Below, piece after piece: positions 1-10,650 of a DNA stretch of 64,000 nucleotides. How positions within the stretch are numbered: position 1 is the stretch's first letter; every line of letters begins with the position of its first letter. Origin of the DNA: Lepidodermella squamata (lineage: Eukaryota; Gastrotricha); the NCBI GenBank assembly GCA_047495785.1, contig JBLDXI010000034.1, positions 1,178,001-1,242,000 of the forward strand, written 5' to 3'. The notes beneath the pieces were generated by a model. The model was not told where the DNA came from. It saw only the letters and a program-made list of their open reading frames with translations, and did no database searches. The position numbers and the translations under genes were made by a program.

Positions 1-92
1 GAGATTCGTGATGAGACCAGATTCGCCAAAAATACGCTACAGGCTATTCAAATGGGTCAAATATCGGACTCTCATTGATAACTGGAACTTAC

Positions 93-856
93 AAATGAAA
101 TTGCTAGAATCCAAATCACTACGACAAAGCTTGAATGAAACCCAGCGAACTTATCCTCATAGATAGGACTCAGGCACCCTTTTTGGCATTGCAGCCCCCC
201 AGCTGGGCATGAAGTAGAATTGAGGCCAGGGTAAGCTTGGTCACATTTCGGTAAATCGTAAACCCCGCAGCATCCGAATTTTTCGTTACCATACTCCAGT
301 AGAAGAGGTTCTGTAGTGTTAGGATACAGCCCGGCTGCTTCCTGTAACAAGGTTCGTTCCAGCTCAACCTTGCCGGGTTTGATAACCACTAGGAACGCCA
401 AGGTCCAAACCTCCACGGCTACAAAGCAGTGAAACGTGTAGAAAATCAGCGACATTGCCGTAGGCGCTTTTTTCGTGAAAATTCCGAAGGGTAACGCTAC
501 GAGGGCGGGTATTTGAAGCGCGGCTATTGTTGTTCCGAAAGCAACCATCGCGTATATGATGTAGTAGTTTGTTGTTGTGAATGTTTCCGAAAAGGCATCA
601 CGCAGTAGTTGGAAATCAGTGGCGAGGAGCGAAAAGCCTTAAGATACATCGCAAAAATCTTCAGTTTTAATGCATTTGCTAAAACACTCACCGAAAAATG
701 TAATTGCAGTGAGGGAAAGCTGAGGGTATAGATTTGGCTTATTACGGTCAAGTTTCAAGGGAAATTACATACCCCCACGAAGAATGCCACAGTCATGCCG
801 AAATAGAATATAATCCATTTCACGCCAAACTTTCCGGGATTAACCAAGTGGGACAT
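93..856 (-). CDS. Tetraspanin, 5' exons (3' end outside window)
   Basis: Four-helix membrane protein of the tetraspanin family, which organises membrane microdomains. Three exons join in frame: 856-773 (ATG at 856; 28 codons, first helix; donor GTATGT), 719-692, and 637-93, which ends at a GTAAGT donor. The joined protein has a short cytosolic N-terminus, helix 1, a small loop with FSLLATDF, two further helices, and a large extracellular loop with the diagnostic GCCGVYDLPK (CCG) motif followed by more cysteines (CPAGGLQCQKGC). Helix 4 begins just before the last donor; its end and the tail would lie beyond position 1. It resembles the tetraspanins at 34112 and 51491, which share GCCGVYDLP and the TDF segment. 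Joins are by eye; the 3' splice site of exon 3 (TTAAG) is weaker than the rest. Family assignment is secure, orthologue unknown. Confidence 0.85.
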
Positions 857-1542
857 TTCAGTTGATCAACCTTGGCTCATCGACTAGCTGCGATATTAAG
901 GAGGTGCAAGTTATTTTTTTCTTTCAACCGGACTCTAATCTTATTTCTTGCTATCTGTGCGTGCTCGGGTTTATCTAGCGATAACGGCCGTGGTCATTTC
1001 GATTAACCACTACCCACGAAAAACTGAATGACCGTGCCAATTTACTTCGCCCACTGATAACGGTGATAACTCACGGTGATGCGCGAACCCTATCGCTATC
1101 CGTTATAGGTTATAGCGACCGACTCATCTAAGCGGCTTCTTTTGCTCTATTTTTCAGTTCTTTTTATCAAATTTGTATAATTTCCACAAAAATGTGGGCA
1201 AAATCTGATTTGTAATTCACCGGCACATATGACGTCAATTGGTGAGGTAAATCGGCGAAAAATAACATGCAAATCGGTAAACAACAATAAGTGAAACGTG
1301 TGTAATCTGGCGAAAATAGTCTGTAAATTCATGAAAAAGCGAATAAATAGCCGCACAACCGCGCTACCGGTCATATGTCTCGCGCGATAACGCGCAGTGA
1401 GGTGAGCTGATGGTCAGTGCGCGCAATGACCAGCGGTCATACCTTATCTTACGCGATTGCGATAAGCCCGCGAAAATACAAATAGCCAGTCATCAGTCGA
1501 TGAACGTTTCACCTTCATGAGCTAACTACTGATATTTCACTG
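857..1542. other. Intergenic region between divergent genes
   Basis: Lies between the reverse-strand tetraspanin and the forward receptor kinase, so it should hold both promoters. I see no convincing TATA box, RNA gene or coding frame. Short reading frames here have no recognisable domain. Confidence 0.5.
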
Positions 1543-4500
1543 ATGGATAAACATTTGATGACTTCACTGCTTCTCCTGCTCTTCTTGCCTGGTAAGCTTC
1601 TCAATTTGAATTTAATTAATGAAAATATTAGTAATTAATTATTTTAATTATGAATATTCAAAATTGTTATTTATAAATTTCAATATATTAATACGAGTCA
1701 CGGCATTCAAACAGCAAAAACGACAACACAACATAAACACAATGCATACTTTACATGGTAATTTTTGCTGTTTTGTCGCGTTTGCTGTTTTGGGTAATTG
1801 CTGTTATGGCTGTCTGCCTATTACGACCAAATATGATTGATCTTTGTTGTTTTATTAGTTTGCCTTGGCTCGCCGTCCTGCATTGATTCGGAAATCATCA
1901 ATATATCAGATGCAGTTGTTATTTCCGAGGACAATCTAACGTCTAATCATTCAACATTTTGTTGGAAATTGCAAGCTGATCCCAGTTCAATAATTCTGTG
2001 AGTTCAATTTTCTTTGCCACATTTCAGAATGCTCATGTGACTTTTAGGGCGTCGATTTCGCGGCTTAAATTGGACTGTTCACGTGGCGATTACTTTGCAC
2101 TCTACGACTCGGACACGCCTCGACAGGAGGCGCTGCTATTTCGAGCCTGCGATGGCCAGATTGATTATTACTACTCGGCTACAACCGTCAAAACCACATC
2201 GAATTGCGGTTTCCTACATCTTGAGCTAAAAACAACGCAAGGGCGCGATAAGCCGATCGATTTCCAAGCGTTTTTCACGCAAAGTAAGCATTGCCTTTAC
2301 CTACTTATCTTGGTGTAATTGCGATTTAGTTGCGGATCCATCAAATGGAAGGCGTGGCCCGTCGCACCGCAATGAGACGATTTTTCTGGAAAAGGGACGG
2401 CCGCATGTGATTACAAGCGATGGCTATCCGGAATTCTACCGCAATAACACAAACAACAGGTGGCAAATCCTGGCGTCTCCGGGAGCAATAATCAGGTTAG
2501 GCTTGAATTTGACCTAAATTATCCATAAAAACCGCACAATGACTGAAATTGAAACAGAGTAAAGGCTATAACGCATCAAATCGAGGAATGCTACCAGTGC
2601 AACTGCGACTATTTGATATTGGCTGAAAAAGAGCAAGAAGAAGGCGAAAACAGGTTATGTAGACCGGCCCTTCACATTTTCAAGACGAAAGGTAACGAGC
2701 TGAATGCTGAGTTTTCGACTGATTCAACGATAACCCCCACTGCGGTGCCTTGGATGAAAACTGGATTCAGCTTAGATGTAGAAGAAGGTTTGAAGGCCTG
2801 TCCGAGATTTAGTTCGCTTACTATACTTTCCGATTCCAGTGTTTCCAAACGAGGTGAAATCGAGTTGTTATCGAGAAATCAGGATCATTGATGTATCGTC
2901 TCGTGAGAGGGGTGTCTTAACAAATTCTGATCTCTACGAAGACAACACAGACTGCACGTGGGAATTGCGAGCCGCGAAAGGCTCCCGGTTACGATACATG
3001 GTCCGCGTCTATTGGATCGAACGATGCTCCTCTTGCAATTGCGACTACCTAATTGTCAGCGACGATATTAAGTCTGTTGGTTTCAATGGCAGCGGCTCAT
3101 CGATAGAGCCGATTTTGCGAGACTGTGGCGAATCAGCCCATACTAGCGCACCTAGCTTGAGCGTTGGCAGCTCTATATTCATCAGATTCGTTACAGACAG
3201 TACAGTGGTAGCTCCTAGTGATGTAACATCAAGTGGGTTCGAAATCACCTACGAAGAAAGTAAGAGGAATTCTAAATTTTAAGGCGGATTTTTTATTAAT
3301 TTTTTCCAAGTTCCTGGATCGTTTTGCCGCTCAAAAAATTACGTCAGCGATTTGCCCAGTGGTTCGATTCAAAATTTCGAGTACCCGCTGCATTACCATG
3401 AAAACGTTCGATGCCAGTGGCTGATCACGGTTTCATATGGCGCGAAAATTCGACTAAACCTTAACGTATCTTGGCTCGATCATTGCTCCGGGAATTGCTC
3501 GGAATGCGACTCTGTAGCAATTTACGACGGGCACATTCGTTCTAAAGAGAATCTGATTGCTGAAGTTTGCAAAAGTGGCTACGTTCAAGAATTGACGACT
3601 ACGACTAATATGGCTTTGGTTATCTTCAATTCTGACTCAGTTACAGAAAAAATTGGCGAGGATTTCGAAAGTTCAGGCTTCCAACTAAGATTCGAAGAAT
3701 GTAAGCTATTTTGCATAATTTTCGGTTTTTCATCCATTGGCCATCTTCAGTTTGGGATGTGGAAGGAGTAATTCACGCTTCTGAGGTCACTATGTCTACA
3801 AATGGTAAATTGGTTTTGGCTTCCTGAATGAAATTTATCGATTTATTCTGTAGAATTGGCTTCTCTGCTCTCTGTTCTTGCCGGAATCATTGTTGCTACT
3901 GCATTTTCAGCTGCAATTTTGAAATTTACGCGTAAGAGAGGAAAATCTCTGCGTTCGTTAGTGCCCCTGCCCTTAGTACCCCTCAACTCAAACAGCAACT
4001 ACTACGTTACGCGAGACCATTTCCAAATCAAACGACTGGACAAACAATGGCTTACCACGTACGACGATCAGGTCCTGGGAGGAGGCCAGTCTGGGATTGT
4101 GACTAAAGGCCTCCTGAAAACATCTTCTGATGGCGAGGGAATTATTGTCGCGGTTAAACGAGCGAAGACGCAAAAGGATGATGCTAAAAGGTTGATTGAA
4201 GAAGCGACGATCATGCAACGCTTGAGCCATCCAAATGTACTCGAGCTTCTCGGAATCGTAAACCTCGATAGCCATCCCCGTTTGGTTTCTCCTTTCATCG
4301 AAAAGGGGAATCTCAAAGACTTTCTCAGAAGACCCGAGTCGCAGGGATTAACAGAGGACCAATTGATGAAGTTTTGCCTTGAAATTTGTACCGGGGTCAA
4401 GTATTTGGCGAACAACTCATTTATCCATCGGGATTTAGCATGCCGCAACATTTTGGTGGGTGACGTTATGAAAATTGCGGATTTCGGCATGGCTTGCTAC

Positions 4501-5027
4501 ACCGGCCAAAATAACTATGTCGTTGAGGATATCCAGCCGATGCCTGTTAAATGGCTGCCTCCGGAATCGCTAAAACAGCATTTGTTCGAAGTGGAAAAGT
4601 GCGATGTTTGGTCGTTTGGAGTTGTATGCTGGGAAATTTTCTCACGTAAGAGATTCCGTAGTGGACTTATTCCGATTTATTTTCTTATACTAATTCAGTA
4701 TGCGAAACGGAACCCTATCACGATCTGGATAACAGTAAGGTTTTCGAAGAAGTTTCAGACAAAGGACGACGTCTCCCGCGCCCGATGCGCTGCCCTCTAG
4801 ATTTGTAAGTTCTTTCTTGAGCTCAGGATAAAATTTCGAATTTTTCATTTTTAAGCTATGATAAAGTCATGAGTATATGCTGGGCAAAGAAAAGTGTTGC
4901 CAGGCCGATTGCTGAGGCTCTTTGCGATACCATTCACGGCCAGTTGATGCGTTTGGAACGAGCTAATTCAAGCAGTCCGAGTTTTTACATTACTTGCGAT
5001 CAAAACGAAGCTATACACAATGATTAA
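1543..5027 (+). CDS. Receptor tyrosine kinase with four extracellular CUB domains
   Basis: Eleven exons: 1543-1591, 1859-1997, 2028-2283, 2330-2495, 2558-2787, 2840-3259, 3311-3700, 3751-3804, 3854-4645, 4699-4804, 4856-5027 (about 924 aa). A leucine-rich signal peptide (start at 1543 or the in-frame 1558) is followed by four CUB domains, about residues 20-148, 150-280, 280-420 and 421-550. Three carry the repeated W-I/L-x-x-C...C-x-Y/V-L/A-I pattern, and domains 2 to 4 end in GF-x-x-x-x-EE. One membrane helix (about 570-592) precedes a kinase domain (about 640-905): glycine loop LGGGQSGIV, VAVK lysine, HRDLACRN catalytic loop, DFG, WLPPESL in place of the usual APE, CDVWSFGV and RLPRPMRCP. 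HRDLA-x-RN is typical of receptor tyrosine kinases. All junctions keep phase except exon 2 to 3, which is off by one base. Ligand and pathway unknown. An AATAAA lies at 5202. Confidence 0.85.
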
Positions 5028-5201
5028 GAGACAATTTGCCAGTTTTAACGTTGCATTTTATTTTTTTCATATGTTTTTTGTTCAGTCTTTTCTCAACCTT
5101 GGATAAATACGTTTTGTGCAAAAAATATAAATATTGTGCAAGTGAAAGCGTGCTCGGTGTAGATATAATTCTAGCGTGCAAATCAATCACAACATCGCTT
5201 C

Positions 5202-5207
5202 AATAAA
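5202..5207 (+). terminator. Poly(A) signal of the CUB receptor kinase
   Basis: AATAAA about 175 bp after the stop codon at 5027, in an AT-rich 3' region that holds no other gene. Confidence 0.5.
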
Positions 5208-5384
5208 CCAACAAACTTTCTTCGTTATAAAGGCCATTTGCTGGTTTATCGGAATAATAGAAAAGGAACGCAGGAACACTATCATTCATCGGTCCAATTC
5301 CTAGTTTTACTCACTCTTTCTAGCCCTTCCCATGACTAAAGGAGAACGATTTCAGTTCCTGCGACCTCGATCTATGGAAACGTT

Positions 5385-5813
5385 TCACTTGTTCATAACC
5401 GGGCTGTCGCTGTCCTGCCGGAACAGCACAGCAACGTACACCTCATCTGACAAATCGATCTCCATAGTGATGTCGTACGGACGTCCATAGGAATAGGCCG
5501 CGTCATTCGAGACTGCCTTAGTGTGGACAACGCTCTGCCAAGTACCAGGGTACGAACTCTCGAACTTGTGCTTCAAGTAACTCGCCACGGCTTTCCCAGA
5601 TTTCAAACCGAACTGCTTGAAGGCCTCGTCGAACGCCTGAAGAGCTGCTTTCTCGACTTCGTTCGGAAGTAAATCGTCTTTTGACACGGTTTTCGCTGAT
5701 GGTATCAAATCGTTGATTTGAAGAGCGCCTGAATCAGGATTCGGTCGATTACGGCACTCGATCGACGCGCAGATCAGGCACGCGAAAATCACCGAGATGC
5801 CATGTCCGCGCAT
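5385..5813 (-). CDS. Secreted dynein-light-chain-like protein
   Basis: Single-exon 142 aa protein. Residues 1-20 form a signal peptide (MRGHGISVIFACLICASIEC), so it probably enters the secretory route. The rest resembles the LC8/DYNLL fold: an amphipathic helix region with ALQAFDEAFKQFGLKSGKAV and SYLKHKFESSYPGTWQSVV, which parallels the family helix 2 and the W-x-x-V strand, then a strand VYVAVLFRQ matching the final family strand. Canonical LC8 is about 89 aa and cytosolic, so the leader and the 40-residue linker are additions. Its job outside the cell is unknown; it may bind short peptides as LC8 does. A TATA-like box lies about 85 bp upstream. The alignment is by eye and moderate. Confidence 0.65.
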   Translation of the reverse strand: MRGHGISVIFACLICASIECRNRPNPDSGALQINDLIPSAKTVSKDDLLPNEVEKAALQAFDEAFKQFGLKSGKAVASYLKHKFESSYPGTWQSVVHTKAVSNDAAYSYGRPYDITMEIDLSDEVYVAVLFRQDSDSPVMNK

Positions 5814-5896
5814 TTTGGTTCAGGAATAATAATCACCGGGTTGGAAAAAACAATTCGCGGAAAAAGACTGGCTGGTTTCACGGTTTTTTGTGTGTA

Positions 5897-5904
5897 CTTA
5901 TATA
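5897..5904 (-). promoter_or_regulatory. TATA-like box of the dynein-light-chain-like gene
   Basis: Reads TATATAAG on the reverse strand, 84 to 91 bp before the ATG at 5813, a plausible distance for a short 5' UTR. Confidence 0.5.
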
Positions 5905-7406
5905 CATTCCGTGACTTCGATGTGATTGGTCGCGATTGTATGTGTCAAAATAGCTACTCGGCAGACGGTGCGTGACGAAATTGGAAAAAAATGCTGATAA
6001 CGGGGTTGGGCTTCGTCACATTTCGAAAAAGTGGGGAAAAATTAATCATTTCTTCCTTCTATTTGTCACGTTCAGCAACGTTCAGCAGACACGGTCAATA
6101 AGGCAAAATAATTAAACAGTAAATTACATGGAAATCCATGGCTTTTATGAATCAGGTACCGTAATCCGGTACAACCTTGAACACCTACGTCCATGCAAGC
6201 TTCAATTTACTGTGTAAATTCAACAGATGAGATTTTTGTCGGGTTTTCAACGTAGTTCGACTGGGACCGCCCTCCGTAACATCCTGATTATTTTGATTCT
6301 CGGAAATTTGCAAGCGTAAGGATTTGGCAAGGGGTACCCCAAAAGTACAACTTAGAACGCCAGGATTTCGTGAAATAAAAAATCCACCTTTATGCGCGCG
6401 CAAAGTATTTTGTGCAAATTTCATTGAAATTAGCGATTTTCACCCCACTGGTTTGCTTTAGAGAGAACATACCGAACAAAAATCGAACGAAAATCTTTTT
6501 TATTTGCCCTCAGTTGACATACAAATTAAATTTAAAGGCAGAAAATCGTAATCTGGTACAACTTTGAACATTTCACGCAAATCAGTATTTCTCTGTACCA
6601 TGGAGATCTAGCCAAGCTTATACTTATACCAAGGCATGCGCTCAAAGCTGGAAGGATAGCCGGTACAGCTTTGAAAACGATAGGAATTCATTATTTTGAC
6701 TTTAAGGAGAATGTTTCGTGATCTTTGCAAACTTTGTTCGCGTTTACTGTCAAGCATAGAGATCGTAGTGGTCCGAGAGGAAATTTCCTATCGCGCATGG
6801 TGAACGGAGTGATCACTTCATTCACTATGCTATCTCGTAATGGCAACGAATAATTTTCAAAATCCGAGAACATTTTGAATTTTGAATTTTGTAGAAACTT
6901 GGCAAAATGTTCTACAAATCCCCCACCCAAGTCGCACACTGCCGTTTTTAATCTACTTTGAAGTGTTGCTCGGCGACAACCGGAGCTGATACAGACTTGG
7001 CTGCAACTTGATGCCTTTCTGAAGAAGTAGCAGTAATGGCACGTCCATCAATAGTCAATAGATTAGTTTTGGCGTGGCAAGCGTTCAAAGTTGCAAGGGT
7101 TGCCGGTTCATACAACTCCGAACACCTAAAAAGCCCCTTTTATCCAATCTTCAATCAGAACGGTTGCTTGTTAGGAAATGATAACATTTCTTATCTCCGG
7201 TGACATTTCTAGGAAACGAAGCGCACCTACTTGATACGACAGAAAACATGCTTAGTGCACGGCAAACAGACCGAACGCAGTTGATACAATTTAGGCGGTA
7301 TAAAATTTAATCTTTGGAAGTGGGATTAAATCCCACTAATCGAATTATAACACTCACCAGGCATCCATATTTTACCTGAATCTGGCAGATTAACCTCAGC
7401 TGGAAA
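5905..7406. repeat. Non-coding stretch with scattered imperfect repeats of one motif
   Basis: No gene recognised in 1.5 kb. A motif resembling CCGGTACAACCTTGAACAC recurs in diverged form near 6158, 6548, 6660 and 7105, and a related inverse form (GTTCAAAGTTGCA) appears near 7084. Spacing is irregular (about 390, 110 and 445 bp), so this may be old repeat debris. Short reverse reading frames at 6185-6424 and 6691-6939 show no domain. Confidence 0.35.
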
Positions 7407-10157
7407 ATGGCCTCTGGACCTTACAAATCAATGTCAGAGTTCACGATAGTGAAATTATTGGGCCGTGGAGGCTTCGGATCAGCGTGGCATTGCCGGCGAA
7501 AGGAGGACTATGCAGATTATGTTGTCAAAGGAGCTAGTCTATCAGAAATCCGGCGTAGAAACATGACAGACGCAGAATTAGCCGAAAAAATTGTCGACAT
7601 GACAAGAAAAGAGGTAACTCAGTGTAATATAGTGGTTAAACAAGTCACATTTTAAATTTACTCAGCATATCAAAATGATGCAATTAAATCATCCGAACAT
7701 TGTTCGAGTCTATGCAGCGTTTGAAGGTAGCATTCCGGAGCATTCCATCTTAATCTGAATAGACGATAGAATTCATCTCTTGCAGAGTTGAATAAAGAAT
7801 CAACAGAAAATGCCAGAATCGGTGATTCGATGTATTACCTTGTGATGGAGTTTTGTGACGGGGGCGATTTGTCGAAGTACTATCGGAAAGCAACTGGCCC
7901 AATACCTGAAATCCGAATTCAATCCTGGTCGCGACAACTAGTGTCAGCCGTCAAGTTTCTGCACGATAACTCGATCGTTCATCGCGATATCAAACCCGAG
8001 AACATATTTTTGAGCAGCGATTGTAACACCGTGAAACTAGGCGATTTCGGTATTGCAAAGGAATATAACGCGTAAAAATTGACAACTTCATTAATCGACC
8101 TTATAAATGCGATTCATTTCAGGGAATCCGCGACAACGTTCACAGGCTTGGCAACTTGGAATTACGCAGCGCCTGAGATTTTAAACGGTGGGCAATACTT
8201 GCCACCATGTGATTGGTGGTCACTGGGCGTCACATTATTCGAAATCTCGAACTTTACAAAACCAGTGAGTTGATTTTTACGAAAATAAGAATATTAATTT
8301 GAAGTGCAATCAAATCAGTTTGATACCTAAGTCGCTATCGTCGTGTAAGTCATAAATCAGGTCTTCCATAAATTGAAGTATTCGTTTCATATTTGCAAAC
8401 AAGGAAACCTCCTAAAAAGTTTGATTTATCGCGCGGCTATTCCACTGAACTTCGCGATTTCGTCATGTCCATGGTTGAAAAAAATGCGAAAAGTCGAGCG
8501 ACTGCTTCCAGGCTTTACAAAAGCAGCTTTATGGTGAAAATCATCGAGCCTATAGCAGTGGCAGCAGCCTTCGACAATAAGATGGAAGAGCAAAGCCCTA
8601 TCAAAATGGTGAAATTAACATTTTGAACTATTTCGAAATAAGAATGGTTTTCCTTAGAAATCGACAACGCGCGAGGTGATTTCTGAGAATACTGAAATGA
8701 ACTCGAAGATTTGGAACATTCTCGTTGGTAATTTGTATCTTTTAAATGATTAAATGGGATGAATAATGTTCGAAATGGTAATAGCAAATGATATCGAGGA
8801 TCCCAACGAGCTGACAAGCGTAGATATAGAGCATTTGTTCAAGAATGTCTCGCTTGGTTTATACAAGGCCGTCAGCAAGTGGAAAACCGGGAACACGAGT
8901 GTGAGCAAAAATGAATTTATTTGCTGCGATTTTTTCAGATCTTTCGTTGTGCAGATGAGTAAACCGATGCAAAATTCGGAGGCAAATATGGATAAGGTAT
9001 GGTCAACTAGAAAGCCAATGAAGGAGATGGCAGGATATTAGATCTATCGCGAGATCACATGCCCCCCATCCTTTGCCTTAGGAATTAGGAATTAGTATTA
9101 GGGAGGGGAAGGGGGGTTTCACCGGCGGTTTCTCAGTCCTCATGTGCAATCGAAGCAGGTAATTCACCTCAGCAGCCTGATCAGAAGATATTCCAAAGAG
9201 AATGGTTATTCTAGTTAGAGCTTGTATAACCTTCATCCAAGATCCGAGGCGAAGTTTCAGCAGCTTTCTAATTTCCATTTATTGTCAAATAGATTGCCCA
9301 GTTGTTCTGTATTTGTTTTCCAGGTGCAATCGCCTGTCGTTAAACCAATTAAATCAAATCCTCATGATAAACAGGTATTTCTTCAAATAAAAACTTCATT
9401 TATTCGTAAGGGACCTAGCTGTAATTTTTAGGAACTCATCGACTGCGTGTGGGCGAAAAAAGATTTGCCTAAATTGGTGCAGCTGCTGTCTAACAAAGAG
9501 CTCAGGTTAACCGCTGACTGCCGAGACAAGTATGGCTTCCCGCTGTTGTACCTCGCCGCGCAAAATGGCTACAACGACGTTGTAGAATCTCTGGCTGGCG
9601 AGTTTAAGGCCGATGTTAATTGCCGGGATAATTATGGAGCGACGCCTTTGTACATCGCCGCATTTAAAGGTCACGTTGAGGTGGTCAACACGCTTGCTGG
9701 TAAATTTAAGGCGGATGTTAACGCAGCCGCGTCTGATGGCGCTACGCCGTTGTACGTCGCCGCGCAGAATGGTCACGTTAAGGTGGTTAATGCCCTTGCT
9801 GGTCAGTTCAACGCCAATGTTCGAACTGCTAACAAAAGCGGCTGGACTCCATTGTACGTTGCCGCCCAGCAAGGCCACGTCGAAGTGGTGAAGGCACTCG
9901 CTGGCCAGTACAAGGCCGATGTTAACGCTGCCCGGGATAATGGCGCGACGCCGTTGATGGCTGCAGCTCATTTCGGCCACTGCAATGTGGTCCATGTGCT
10001 GATAAATACTTTCAAAGCAAATGTAAACGCCACTAACAACGCGGGACGAACGGCTTTACACTACGCAAATAACACTGATGAAAGTGTCTCAGCCGGTGAT
10101 AAGCAGAGAACACTTCAAATGATCCGAAGAGGAATTGTCGAGCAAAGTAAAAAATAA
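7407..10157 (+). CDS. NEK-like Ser/Thr kinase fused to C-terminal ankyrin repeats
   Basis: Clear exons: 7407-7613, 7666-7726, 7786-8071, 8123-8264 (all in phase), then about 8404-8608, a short exon ending near 8730, one ending at 8997, one near 9324-9374, and the last at 9432-10157. Kinase motifs in order: glycine loop GRGGFG, VMEFCDGGDL, HRDIKPENIF, VKLGDFGIAK, an unusual activation segment TWNYAAPEIL, DWWSLGVTLFE, then KNAKSRATA. VKLGDFGIA is typical of NEK kinases. An acidic linker leads to about six ankyrin repeats (residues ADVN...GATPLYVAAQNGH...VVNALAG), nearly identical to each other. The NMDK donor at 8997 and the following acceptors are all phase 0, which supports one gene. Two adjacent genes remain possible, and the exon between 8264 and 8404 is uncertain. 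Ankyrin repeats probably bind substrate or scaffold. An AATAAA-rich segment near 10231 may end the transcript. Confidence 0.75.
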
Positions 10158-10650
10158 CCTTCTAAATGTTGACTCAATTCTTGATGACAAGTCAAACCTC
10201 ATAATGATTCACCCTGCTTGCATCACGGATGATAAATAAATATATAGCTTGCAGCTTCCCCTCCCCCACGAGAGGCATAAATAAAGACATTTCAGCCCAA
10301 ATGTCTCCACGGCATAAAATAAGCTTAACATAACATCGCCAATTAAAGAATTGTCCCTCGAAACGGCCGATGTCTTTAGTTGATATGATCGGCAAGACTT
10401 AAGAATATACAACTCGTAAATCATGAATTGACAACTTTTAAGAGCCTAAATACGAGTGCCACGGTCATCCATGTCATCGTCGTTCACAACCGTGAAAAAT
10501 GTCCTCCAAAAGTTTATTCAAGAAAAGCAGGGTCAATTAAGCAAACAACCGATAAATACTGAATAATACTTGTTCGAATCGATCAAATGTCTTGCATTGA
10601 TTATATTATATTATATTACCGCGGAAAATTTATGCCATCTTATTGCATTA
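10158..10650. other. Convergent 3' regions
   Basis: Holds the 3' ends of the forward kinase-ankyrin gene and the reverse Pellino gene, with candidate AATAAA signals for each. No other feature seen. Confidence 0.4.
10513..10518 (-). terminator. Candidate poly(A) signal of Pellino
   Basis: AATAAA on the reverse strand about 135 bp after the Pellino stop codon. Confidence 0.4.

Noticed and set aside
1619-1840. Small gene in an open frame
   Set aside because: Lies in intron 1 of the CUB receptor, is AT-rich and has no domain.
9507-9995. 162 aa reverse-strand gene
   Set aside because: It is the antisense of the ankyrin repeats; its length comes from codon bias of the repeated units.
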